Of a DNA stretch of 64,000 nt, positions 51,480-61,223 are shown in pieces (the stretch's first letter is position 1; every line of letters begins with the position of its first letter). Under the pieces are notes generated by a model. The model had not been told where the DNA came from and ran no database searches. It saw nothing but the letters and a program-made list of their open reading frames with translations. A program made the position numbers and the translations under genes. Where the stretch lies: the NCBI RefSeq assembly GCF_028885415.1, contig NZ_CP118527.1, positions 7,254,001 to 7,318,000 of the forward strand. Direction: 5' to 3'. Source of the DNA: Streptomyces coeruleorubidus. GTDB taxonomy: Bacteria; Actinomycetota; Actinomycetes; Streptomycetales; Streptomycetaceae.

Positions 51480-53831
51480 ATGCATCAGCCGACTCCGCCC
51501 TCCTCCGCCGCCGACGACCGCCACACCCCGGGCGGGCCCCCACCGCCCCGCGGTTCGGGCCCCGGCCTGCCCGGGGCCCGGGCGCCGCGTACGGGGGACC
51601 ACGACGCCCCTCCGCGGCCGGCGGCACGTGTCGACGGGTTCGGGCCCAGGTTCCCCGGGGGTGCCTCACCCACCGTGCTGCCCACCGGCCCGGACACGTG
51701 CTCGCCCCCGACACCGGACCGAGGCCGTCCGTCACCTCATGGGGCGGGCCAGAGCCGTCGCATGGCTTCCGGATCGGGGTACGGCTCGCCCTCGCCGCCC
51801 TTGGCTCATAGCCGGGGCCCCTCCGCCACCGGGCAGCCCGCCGCGCCTCCCCGGGGCGCCACGATCCCCGGACTGCGCTGGTCTGCCGACCTGCCGCCCG
51901 CCCACACCATGATGATCTGCGTCGCGCTTCCCGGCCTGGCCATCTCGACGGAGGGAGGGCAGATGACCGGCCGGGGTCTGGAAGGGTTCTACCGCGCAGG
52001 CCGGCGCGTGCTCTCCCGGTGCGAGATCCGCGTGGCCGGACGGGAACCGCTCGCCGTGCAGGCCCGCATGGCTGCGGCCGACCGCGCCAGATTCGTGGGC
52101 ACGCTCCGCACGTCGCCGCAGGCAGGCCCGGATCCGGACGTGGTCGTGGAACGCGACCGTCTCGCGGACGGCACGGAGCGGATCACCCTGCACAGCGCGG
52201 CTCCCCGCCCGCTGCGTCTGCCGGTCGAGGTGTCCCTGGGCACGGACCTGGCCGACCTCGGGGCGATCGCCTCGGGCCGCGCCGGACCCGAGCTTCCCGC
52301 CAGTGTCCACGACTCCGGCCTGCGCTGGTCCTGCGCCACCGGCAACGCGTCCGTCTCGGCCGCACCGCCTCCCTCGGACGCTCTGGCCTCGGCCGGACTG
52401 CTGCGGTGGGAGCTCGACCTGCCGCCGGGCGGCAGCAGAAGCGTGGAACTGCGGGTGCGGCCGGACGGCGCCGGCCCCCTCCGAGCCATGGGCCGCGCGG
52501 CGACCAGCCCCCTCGCCGCCGCACGAGCGGAAGGCGACCACCCCGGAGTCCCCGCACTCCTGAGGACGAGCATCGAGGACCTCCAGGCCCTCCTGCTGCG
52601 CGATGCGGCGAACCCCGCCGACACCCACCTCGCGGCCGGGGCTCCCTGGCGCTGCGGTCTGGCCCCCGCCGACGCGCTCGTGGCCGCCCGGATGGCCCTG
52701 CCGCTCGGTACCGGCCTGGCAGCGGGGACGCTGCGGATCCTCGCCCGTACCCAACTCACGGGCCCGGGACCACAGTCCGGGATGATCCCCGGCCCGAGAC
52801 GGGACGCAGGCCCGCACCTTCCGCCGCAGTGCACCGGTACGGAGGCCACACTGCTCTTCCCCGCACTGCTCGCCGAGGCCCGCCGTTGGGGCCTAGGTGA
52901 GCAGGACACGGAGGAGCTGCTGCCCGCCGCCGAGCGCTGTCTGACCTGGCTGCGAACCACCGTGGGCGACGGCACGTACCTGCGCGACCCGCACCCCGGC
53001 GGTCCCGTCCGCTGCGAGACACAGGCCCACGCCCACCGTGCCGCGGTCCTCGGCGCCGACCTGCTCGACGCCTGCGGACGCACGGGCGGACCGGCACTTC
53101 GGCAGTGGGCGCAGGCCACACGGACCGTCTTCCGCAGGGACTTCTGGGTCGACGACCTCGGGGGCGGCCGGCCCGCGGCAGCCCGTGCCCCGGACGGCAG
53201 GGCCGTGCCTCATCTGGGCGCGGCCGCCGTCCACCTCCTCGACACCGGCCTGCTGGGCGGGGGAGCCTTGGCGCCCGGTCTGCTCGACAAGGTTCAGACC
53301 GAGAACCTCGCCCGACTCCTCGGCAGCCCTGTCATGGACTCGGGCTGGGGCCTGCGCGGACTGGGCGCCAAGGAACCGGGGTTCAATCCGTTCGGCCACC
53401 GCGCCGGGGCCGTACGGGTTCAGGAGACCGCACTCGCCGTCGCGGGCCTGGCTGCCGCCGGCTACGAGAAGGAGGCGACCTCGCTGCTGCGCGGCGTACT
53501 CGCGGCCGCCGAGACCTTCGCCCACCGGCTGCCCGACATGTACGCGGGGGAACAACGCACGGAGGGGAGCGCTCCCCTCCCGCACCCGGCGGCCTGCCGC
53601 CCCGCGGCCACACCTGCGGCCGCCGGAGTGCTGCTGCTGACCACGCTCGTCGGCATCCGCCCCGACGCCCCGGCCGGGACGGTCACCCTGCGCCCCATGC
53701 GCAGCGCGCCCCTCGGCGAGATCGGCTTCACCGGACTGCGGATCGCGGGCGCCCCGTTCTCCGTGCGGGTCAGCCGGCTCGGCCTCGCCATGGTCGAGGA
53801 AGCGGCCGACGGACTTCAACTGGGGGTGTGA
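51480..53831 (+). CDS. Glycogen-debranching-enzyme-like amylo-alpha-1,6-glucosidase
   Basis: 783 residues from the ATG at 51480 (AGAGGAAG seven bases upstream). About 120 N-terminal residues are Pro/Gly-rich and probably disordered. Then come an N-terminal beta-domain of the debranching type (LPGLAISTEGGQMTGRGLEGFYRAGRRVLSRCEIRV) and a C-terminal (alpha/alpha)6-barrel with LLLRDAANPADTHLAAGAPW, GLRGLGAKEPGFNPFGHRAGAVRVQETALAVAGL and a final beta-sandwich. The family acts on alpha-1,6 branch points or related glucosides in the cytoplasm. I could not place the catalytic acids with certainty. It is separated from the Nudix gene by 130 bp. Confidence 0.75.
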   Translation: MHQPTPPSSAADDRHTPGGPPPPRGSGPGLPGARAPRTGDHDAPPRPAARVDGFGPRFPGGASPTVLPTGPDTCSPPTPDRGRPSPHGAGQSRRMASGSGYGSPSPPLAHSRGPSATGQPAAPPRGATIPGLRWSADLPPAHTMMICVALPGLAISTEGGQMTGRGLEGFYRAGRRVLSRCEIRVAGREPLAVQARMAAADRARFVGTLRTSPQAGPDPDVVVERDRLADGTERITLHSAAPRPLRLPVEVSLGTDLADLGAIASGRAGPELPASVHDSGLRWSCATGNASVSAAPPPSDALASAGLLRWELDLPPGGSRSVELRVRPDGAGPLRAMGRAATSPLAAARAEGDHPGVPALLRTSIEDLQALLLRDAANPADTHLAAGAPWRCGLAPADALVAARMALPLGTGLAAGTLRILARTQLTGPGPQSGMIPGPRRDAGPHLPPQCTGTEATLLFPALLAEARRWGLGEQDTEELLPAAERCLTWLRTTVGDGTYLRDPHPGGPVRCETQAHAHRAAVLGADLLDACGRTGGPALRQWAQATRTVFRRDFWVDDLGGGRPAAARAPDGRAVPHLGAAAVHLLDTGLLGGGALAPGLLDKVQTENLARLLGSPVMDSGWGLRGLGAKEPGFNPFGHRAGAVRVQETALAVAGLAAAGYEKEATSLLRGVLAAAETFAHRLPDMYAGEQRTEGSAPLPHPAACRPAATPAAAGVLLLTTLVGIRPDAPAGTVTLRPMRSAPLGEIGFTGLRIAGAPFSVRVSRLGLAMVEEAADGLQLGV

Positions 53832-53926
53832 CCTGGTACGACGTTCAACCGCCGGACAACCGGGCCGGACAGTGAAGTCCATATTCGACCGAAGTGGATC
53901 AGTCGCCGATGCGACCGGCGAAAGGA

Positions 53927-53964
53927 GTGCTTATCGTCAGGCAGACGACTATGATCGCCGCATG
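53927..53964 (+). promoter_or_regulatory. Leaderless promoter with operator, Nudix/NrtR gene
   Basis: TATGAT (53950-53955) is followed by six bases and the ATG at 53962. GTGCTT (53927-53932) lies 17 bp upstream as a possible -35. The inverted repeat TCGTC-AGGCA-GACGA (53934-53948) fills the spacer, a classical position for a repressor site. Confidence 0.5.
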
Positions 53965-54720
53965 CCCTACGACCCGTCAGCGTTTCCGCCCTTTGCCGTC
54001 ACCGTGGACCTGGTCGTGCTGACCGTGCGCCGCCATGCCCTGTGTGCGCTGGCGGTACGCAGGGGCGAACCGCCGTTCCAGGGGCGGTGGGCGCTCCCCG
54101 GCGGCTTCGTACGGGCCGACGAGGACCTGGCGCAGGCCGCGGCACGCGAGCTGGCCGAGGAGACCGGGCTGCGCGTCCACGACCCGTCCGTCCCCGCCCA
54201 GGACCACGGGGCACACCTGGAACAGCTCGCCACCTACGGCGACCCCAAGCGGGACCCCAGGATGCGGGTCGTCAGTGTCGCCCACCTCGCGCTCGCTCCC
54301 GACCTGCCCGCGCCCAGGGCAGGCGGCGACGCCAGCAACGCGCGCTGGGCTCCGGTGGAGGAACTGCTGCAGCAGGGCGGCTACGGGCGTGACGCCGAGC
54401 CGGTCGCGCCGCTCGCGTTCGACCACGCGCAGATCCTGTCGGACGGAGTGGAGCGTGCTCGCTCCAAGATCGAGTACTCGTCCCTGGCCACGGCCTTCTG
54501 CCCGCCCGAGTTCACCGTCGGAGAGCTGCGCCGCGTCTACGAGGCGGTGTGGGGCGTGGCGCTCGACCCGCGCAACTTCCACCGCAAGGTCACGGGCACA
54601 CCGGGCTTCCTCGTCCCCACCGGAGGGACGACCACCCGCCAGGGCGGCCGCCCGGCCCAGCTCTTCCGTGCCGGTGGCGCGACTCTGCTCAACCCCCCGA
54701 TGCTGCGCCCCGAGGTCTGA
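53962..54720 (+). CDS. Nudix-hydrolase/winged-helix regulator (NrtR type)
   Basis: 252 residues. The Nudix domain (1-150) has a complete Nudix box, G-N5-E-N7-REL-AEE-TGL (GGFVRADEDL...ARELAEETGLRV). The C-terminal 100 residues form a winged helix-turn-helix with YSSLATAFCPPEFTVGELRRVYEAVWG and NFHRKVTGTPGFL, as in NrtR regulators of NAD synthesis. Those NrtR proteins often lose catalysis, but here the box is intact, so hydrolase activity may remain. Its own promoter carries an inverted repeat, which fits autoregulation. Confidence 0.85.
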   Translation: MPYDPSAFPPFAVTVDLVVLTVRRHALCALAVRRGEPPFQGRWALPGGFVRADEDLAQAAARELAEETGLRVHDPSVPAQDHGAHLEQLATYGDPKRDPRMRVVSVAHLALAPDLPAPRAGGDASNARWAPVEELLQQGGYGRDAEPVAPLAFDHAQILSDGVERARSKIEYSSLATAFCPPEFTVGELRRVYEAVWGVALDPRNFHRKVTGTPGFLVPTGGTTTRQGGRPAQLFRAGGATLLNPPMLRPEV

Positions 54721-54830
54721 CGCGGGTCCGCAATGCAACGCTGCCGCGGCCCGGGCAAGGGTGATCGTCGTGCCCGGGGCAGGCCTTGCGCTGCCCGAAA
54801 AACCGGACATAGCGCGCTATCTTGCTGCGG

Positions 54831-57032
54831 GTGATCCAGGCCTTCGGACTGACCAGCAAACCCCGCAAAGCGCTTCCGCCCGCAGCCGACGACGTCTCCT
54901 TCGAGGCGCGAGCGGGCCGTGTCACCGCGCTGCTCGGAGCACCGGGCGCAGGCAAGACGACAGTCCTCAGACTCATGCTGGAACTCCAACAGGGCCGGGG
55001 CATCACCTACTTCCGGGGGCGCCCCCTGCACCGCGTCGCCCATCCCTCGCGCGAGGTCGGTGTGCTGCTGGGCGACGTGCCGGGGCACCCGGCCCGCACG
55101 GTCCGCGGTCATCTGCGCATGCTGTGTGCCGCCGCCGGGGTCCCCGTCCGGCGCGCCGACGAAGTGCTCGAGGCGGTCGGGATCGAGGGCCTGCGCGACG
55201 AACGCCTCGGCACCCTCTCACGCGGCATGGACCGCCGCCTGGGCCTGGCCTGCGCCCTCCTGGCCGACCCGCACACGCTCGTCCTGGACGACCCCGCCGA
55301 CGGTCTGTCCGCCCGCGAGAGCCACTGGCTGCACGGCACGCTGCGCGCACACGCCGCCCAGGGCGGCACGGTCCTGTTCACCACCGCCGACCCCAAGGAG
55401 GCCGCGCGCACCGCCGACCGCGTCGTCACGCTTGAACAGGGCAGGCTCGTGGCCGACCAGGAGGCCGCGGAGTTCTCGCGCACCCGCCTGCGCCCCCGGG
55501 TCGCCGTACGCAGCCCGCACGCGGCCCGCCTGGCGGCTCTATTGGCCAAGCAGGCCCGCACCGCGCAGCGCTCCGTCGAGGTCGTACGAGAAGGCGGCAA
55601 CCGCCTCTCCGTGTACGGCAGTACCTGCGCGGAGATCGGCGAGACGGCGTTCCGCCACGGCATCGTCGTCCACCAACTCGCCGACGAAATCGGGGACATG
55701 GGCCCAGGGACGGGAACAGCGCAGGCAGGTGAGCCGCATGGCGGCCGTGACACCGGTCTGGGCACGGCAGGGCAGGTGGCGGGCGAGCTGCACAGGGGCG
55801 GCGCAGCGCGAACGTCCGCCGACACGCTGGAGCACGTCGGCGTGGAGCCGGAGTGCACGGATGCCGAGTCAGGGCACGTCGCCGACGCGCACGGGGTGAC
55901 CGTTGCGCCGCGGGCTTCCAACGGTGAGCCGCGACCCACCTTCGGCGCGTCGAAGCCGGCCCCGGTCACAGCCGATCCCGTGGCCGCCACCACCACCGAG
56001 CCGCGACCCCCGGCTGAGCCACGACCCACCGTTGACCCACCGAAGCCGGTTGCCGACGAGCCGCTGCCCTCCGCCGGGCACGCGCAGCCCGCCGCAGAGG
56101 CGCACGAGCGTACGGACGTGCCCTCGGCCGGCCACCCGTCCCATGCCGAGGCCCGCCCTCAGGAGACGACGAAACCCCGCCCGTCCCGCCCCGCCACCGC
56201 CCGCACGGCACGCACGCTCGACGCACTTCCCCCTCTGCCGCCTCCCATCTCCGTCCGCCCCGCCCCCAGCCCCCTTAGCCCCCTGCGCTACGAGATCCGT
56301 CGTGCCGCCGGGATCGGCACCGGGTTCATCACCGGTGCCGCCGTGCTCGTCGTCTCCGCCGTGACCGCCGTCGTGCTCGCCCGTATCGGGCACACCCCGC
56401 AGCCGCGCCTGCTGGCCGCGTGGCCACAGGAGCTGCCCCTGCCCCCCGCAGCGCTCGGTGCGGGGCTGCTCGGCGCGCTGGCCTTCGGCGACGAGTTCCG
56501 CCACCCTGTCCTGGCCGCGGACCGCGGCACCGTGCCCCGCCGGCTGGGGTTGCTGGCCGCCAAACTGTTCGTCGCCACGGCCACCGCGCTGATGCTGGCC
56601 GCCCTCACCGTCGGCTGCGACGCCGAGGTGCTCTATCTCGTCTACGGACGGGAACTCGCCCAGGTTCCCGCCGACTGGCTTTCGCTCAGTGCGAGTTGGA
56701 TCGGGCTGGTGGTCGGTTGCGCCTGGGCGGGCGTTCTGGCCGCAGGCGTCTTCCGTTCCACCACGGCCGGGCTCGCCGCCGTGGCCGCCGTGCCGCTCCT
56801 CGTCGTACCCGCGGTGCACAAGGTCCTGGAAGGGCCGTCCGTGCGGACCGCGGCGGGAGTTCCCATGCGGCTGCGAGAGGCTCTGCTGCCGCGATGGCCC
56901 TTCGGGGGAGAGCGCTACCTGGAAGCCGCGCTGAGCATGATCTCCCAACCTGTCGGCGGTGCACTGACGTTGTCGCTGACCGCGCTGCTCTGCGCGTATC
57001 TGCTGACCGCACTGCGGAGCCGGTTCCGGTGA
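54831..57032 (+). CDS. Single-chain ABC transporter (ATPase-permease fusion)
   Basis: 733 residues from the GTG at 54831; TATCTT lies seven bases upstream, so it is probably leaderless. The ATPase (1-215) has Walker A GAPGAGKT (36-43), the degenerate signature LSRGM, and Walker B LVLDDPADGLS, with Asp in place of the usual catalytic Glu. A Pro/Glu/Ala-rich disordered linker (about 285-470) joins a six-helix ABC-2-like membrane domain (ITGAAVLVVSAVTAVVLA, GLLAAKLFVATATALMLAALTV and others). The arrangement is ATPase first, permease last. Substrate unknown; the weakened Walker B makes slow or regulatory ATPase action possible. Confidence 0.8.
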   Translation: MIQAFGLTSKPRKALPPAADDVSFEARAGRVTALLGAPGAGKTTVLRLMLELQQGRGITYFRGRPLHRVAHPSREVGVLLGDVPGHPARTVRGHLRMLCAAAGVPVRRADEVLEAVGIEGLRDERLGTLSRGMDRRLGLACALLADPHTLVLDDPADGLSARESHWLHGTLRAHAAQGGTVLFTTADPKEAARTADRVVTLEQGRLVADQEAAEFSRTRLRPRVAVRSPHAARLAALLAKQARTAQRSVEVVREGGNRLSVYGSTCAEIGETAFRHGIVVHQLADEIGDMGPGTGTAQAGEPHGGRDTGLGTAGQVAGELHRGGAARTSADTLEHVGVEPECTDAESGHVADAHGVTVAPRASNGEPRPTFGASKPAPVTADPVAATTTEPRPPAEPRPTVDPPKPVADEPLPSAGHAQPAAEAHERTDVPSAGHPSHAEARPQETTKPRPSRPATARTARTLDALPPLPPPISVRPAPSPLSPLRYEIRRAAGIGTGFITGAAVLVVSAVTAVVLARIGHTPQPRLLAAWPQELPLPPAALGAGLLGALAFGDEFRHPVLAADRGTVPRRLGLLAAKLFVATATALMLAALTVGCDAEVLYLVYGRELAQVPADWLSLSASWIGLVVGCAWAGVLAAGVFRSTTAGLAAVAAVPLLVVPAVHKVLEGPSVRTAAGVPMRLREALLPRWPFGGERYLEAALSMISQPVGGALTLSLTALLCAYLLTALRSRFR

Positions 57033-57193
57033 CGACTGTCCGTAACCCTTAGTCCGGCCATGCGCACAACTCCCCGCAGAGCGCCCATTTCTTTCCGATA
57101 AGGCGTCAATTGCGACGGGGTGAGCGATCACCCTTTCGTGTGCTTTTCACCAAAGACCTCAAGGGAGTTGGAGGCGGCGCCGACAAAGGATGC

Positions 57194-58081
57194 GTGAGTA
57201 CCCTTGCGCACACCATGATGACCGCCGCCCGCTCCGCTGACACCGGCCTCACGAGCCCGGGCGAACTCGACCGCTACCCCTACGCAGAGGCGCCCGCCGT
57301 CGACCGCGTCGGTGCCCCTGCCTGGGACGGCGGGGACCCCGAGCTTGGCCGGGTGGGCAGGCGCGCCGCGGGCAGCCGCGGCCGCGGGCTGCACGGCCAA
57401 CTCGTCCAGCAGCTGGGTCAGATGATCGTCTCCGGCGACCTGGGCGCCGACCGTCCGCTGGTGCCCGAGGAGATCGGCCAGCGGTTCGAGGTCTCCCGCA
57501 CCGTCGTCCGCGAGTCGCTCCGTGTCCTGGAGGCCAAGGGCCTGGTGAGCGCCCGCCCGAACGTCGGTACGCGCGTGCGCCCCGTCAGCGACTGGAACCT
57601 CCTCGACCCGGACATCATCGAGTGGCGGGCCTTCGGGCCACAGCGCGACGACCAGCGCCGCGAGCTGAGCGAGCTGCGCTGGACGATCGAGCCGCTCGCC
57701 GCCCGCCTCGCCGCCGGGCACGGGCGCGAGGACGTCCAGCAGCGCCTGACGGACATGGTCGAGATCATGGGGCACGCGATGGCCCAGGGTGATGCGCTCA
57801 CCTTCTCCCGCGCCGACTCCGAGTTCCACTCGCTGCTCATCCAGGTCGCCGGCAACCGCATGCTGGAGCACCTCTCCGGGATCGTGTCCGCGGCCCTCCA
57901 TGTCTCGGGCGGTCCGGTCACGGGCTGTGACCGGCCGAACGAGGCGTCGCTGGCCCACCACGGCCGCATCTGCGACGCCCTCGCCACCGGTGACGGAGCC
58001 GCGGCCGAGGCGGCGATGCGGCAACTCCTCACGGTCCACCCCGAGGTGGAACGCGTGGTGCCCGCCCCGCGCGAGCACTGA
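57194..58081 (+). CDS. GntR-family regulator, FadR subfamily
   Basis: 295 residues from the GTG at 57194 (AAAGGA close upstream). An N-terminal Pro/Gly-rich segment of about 70 residues is followed by the winged helix (LVQQLGQMIVSGDLGADRPLVPEEIGQRFEVSRTVVRESLRVLEAKGLVSARPNVGTRVRP). The FadR C-terminal effector domain has three-helix motifs ELSELRWTIEPLAARLAA, SRADSEFHSLLIQVAGNRML and HHGRICDALATGD, with His residues that could bind a metal. The gene sits directly upstream of hrdB, 427 bp apart. Its target is unknown. Confidence 0.88.
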   Translation: MSTLAHTMMTAARSADTGLTSPGELDRYPYAEAPAVDRVGAPAWDGGDPELGRVGRRAAGSRGRGLHGQLVQQLGQMIVSGDLGADRPLVPEEIGQRFEVSRTVVRESLRVLEAKGLVSARPNVGTRVRPVSDWNLLDPDIIEWRAFGPQRDDQRRELSELRWTIEPLAARLAAGHGREDVQQRLTDMVEIMGHAMAQGDALTFSRADSEFHSLLIQVAGNRMLEHLSGIVSAALHVSGGPVTGCDRPNEASLAHHGRICDALATGDGAAAEAAMRQLLTVHPEVERVVPAPREH

Positions 58082-58154
58082 CCGCGTTCCGCGGGCGGCG
58101 CGGCCGGGTGTGCCACCCCCCTCCTGTGGCAGTGCCCGTACGGTGAACCGCCTC

Positions 58155-58197
58155 CCGTCGGACCCCGCGGGATCCTTGCGATCCCGCGGGGTCCGAC
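58155..58197. terminator. Hairpin after the FadR-type gene
   Basis: GTCGGACCCCGCGGGATC (from about 58157) is followed within a few bases by its inverse GATCCCGCGGGGTCCGAC, making an 18-bp stem with a very short loop. This is the likely terminator of the regulator gene. Confidence 0.6.
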
Positions 58198-58367
58198 GGC
58201 GCGAAGGGGCCGCAGATCCGCTGGAGCGGCCAGGTAACAGCCAGGTGCGACCACCTTTGCCTGCATCTGACCGCTTTTGATCGCTTACGGGGTGTGACTC
58301 GGGCCACGCGAATTGGGCGTAACGCTCGCGGGATGAACGCGATGACCTAAGAGGTGACAGCCGCGGA

Positions 58368-58394
58368 GGGAATACGGACGCCGTTCACGGCGCT
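58368..58394 (+). promoter_or_regulatory. SigR-like promoter of hrdB
   Basis: GGGAAT followed 18 bases later by GCTG resembles the SigR consensus GGGAAT-N18-GTTG with one mismatch. In S. coelicolor one hrdB promoter is SigR-dependent. Confidence 0.45.
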
Positions 58395-58508
58395 GTGCAT
58401 CTTCCCGGCCCCCGCCCGCGCCGTCGGCCCACCCCCAAGCCGGCGGTCGGCTCCTGTCCACTGTGGACGGGGCCGGAAGCCGTTTTCCAACGTTCCGAGA
58501 GGTTGTTC

Positions 58509-60047
<1,539 letters not shown>

Positions 60048-60063
60048 GTCAGATTCCCACCCG

Positions 60064-60100
60064 GCGCCCCTGACCTGCTTTTTTTGCGGGTTGGGGGCGC
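60064..60100 (+). terminator. Terminator of hrdB
   Basis: GCGCCCC (60064-60070) pairs with GGGGCGC (60094-60100), and an inner ACC/GGT adds to the stem around a T-rich loop. It starts 16 bp after the hrdB stop. Confidence 0.7.
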
Positions 60101-60341
60101 TTTCGTGTGCCAGCGCAACGCTGCTGCTCCAGATGTCCCACCGACTTCCACGGCGATGTTCGGCCCTGCAGGTCCTGCGTCCGGTAGAGGGGTCACGGTC
60201 CTGCTCGCCCCGGAAGCAGCGCCCTCCCCTTGAACCGCGCCGGCCGAAACCGGATGTCGGACGGGGACCAGCCCGGGACGATGACGATCGAACTTTCGCT
60301 CAAGGGGGCTTGCCATCCTCTACCTGGTTCTCGCTTGTGAC

Positions 60342-60878
60342 GTGCTGTTCTGGGTCTTCCTCGTCGGCGGCCTGGCTGCGCGCTACGCCGCCGACCGGCG
60401 GCTCCTGGGCGGTGCGCTGCTGGTCTGCGTCCCGTTGATCGACGTCGTGCTCCTGGGTGCCACCGTCCTCAGCGTCCGGGACGGCGCGGAACCGACCGTC
60501 TGGCATGGCTTGTCCGCGGCCTATCTCGGCATCACCGTGGTGTACGGCCACCGCACCGTGCGCTGGGCCGACGCGAAGTTCGCCCGCCGCTTCGGCGGAG
60601 ACGCCTCTCCGCCGAGTCCCAGGCTCTACGGCCGTGCGGCCGTGGTGGACGCGTGGAAGTCCTGGTTCAGGTTCCTGCTGGCCTACGCGATCAGCGTCGG
60701 CATGATCTTCGGTCTGGTGGTGCTGGTCGGTGGCCCGGACAAGGGTGCCCCGCTGCTGGTCTGGCTCAACCCGCTCACCAAGGTCCTTGTGTACAGCTTG
60801 CTCTGGCCGGTGATGACCACCCTCTGGCCCGGCAAGGCACCGGAGCCGGTGCAGGACAAGGCAGGCGCGGGCGACTGA
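60342..60878 (+). CDS. Conserved four-helix membrane protein
   Basis: 178 residues from GTG at 60342. Hydrophobic helices: LFWVFLVGGLAARYA, LLGGALLVCVPLIDVVLLGATVL, FLLAYAISVGMIFGLVVLV and VLVYSLLWPVMTTLW. The charged loop RTVRWADAKFARRFGG lies between helices. The true start is unclear. The frame runs on upstream to 60285 as a hydrophobic LAILYLVLACDV without any ATG, GTG or TTG, yet AAGGGGG at 60302-60308 is ideally spaced to an ATC codon at 60315. A non-standard start is possible. Family unknown to me; it follows hrdB in this genus. Confidence 0.7.
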   Translation: MLFWVFLVGGLAARYAADRRLLGGALLVCVPLIDVVLLGATVLSVRDGAEPTVWHGLSAAYLGITVVYGHRTVRWADAKFARRFGGDASPPSPRLYGRAAVVDAWKSWFRFLLAYAISVGMIFGLVVLVGGPDKGAPLLVWLNPLTKVLVYSLLWPVMTTLWPGKAPEPVQDKAGAGD

Positions 60879-60932
60879 GCCGGCGTCGCATCTGCGGTCT
60901 TCAGCGGTGACGTGTGGGTCTCGGACGGCGGC

Positions 60933-61146
60933 TTACTGGTCGTACAGCTGCCCGAATAGGCGCGGCGACAGGACGCCCAGTCCCGGAGGTAGGGCCGGTG
61001 GAAGTGGCGATTCGTTGAGGACCTTGGCCCACTCGGCTTCGAGCCGTTCCCGCCTGTCGTCAGGAAGCTCTTCCAGCCTGGGGCGGAGGCCCGTCGCGGT
61101 CGTAGACGCGGAAGGCCCGGTCCCCCCACAGGGAGCCGGGCTTCAT
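60933..61146 (-). pseudogene. Small frameshifted gene
   Basis: An ATG at 61146, with GGAGAGG closely upstream, reads MKPGSLWGDRAFRVYDRDG and then goes out of frame. In the adjacent frame the sequence continues as RPRLEELPDDRRERLEAEWAK...LPPGLGVLSPRLFGQLYDQ and stops at 60933. One extra base between 61079 and 61092 accounts for the break. The product would be about 70 residues. I do not recognise it; the coherent helical character on both sides of the break suggests a once-functional small gene, or a sequencing error. Confidence 0.5.
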
Positions 61147-61223
61147 GCCTCTCCGCGGGTGCGGGTCGCAACAGGGTGAATCACTCTGGGTATATCGCCG
61201 ACAACGCCGAGTGAGGAGTGTGC

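Larger units (their letters stand above)
58082..58508. other. hrdB upstream region
   Basis: 427 bases. A possible stem formed by TCCCGCGGGGTCCGAC-type repeats occurs around 58160-58197 (GGACCCCGCGGGATCC then GATCCCGCGGGGTCC). An oxidative-stress-type promoter GGGAAT-N18-GCT is at 58368-58394. The rest contains no supported gene. Confidence 0.5.
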
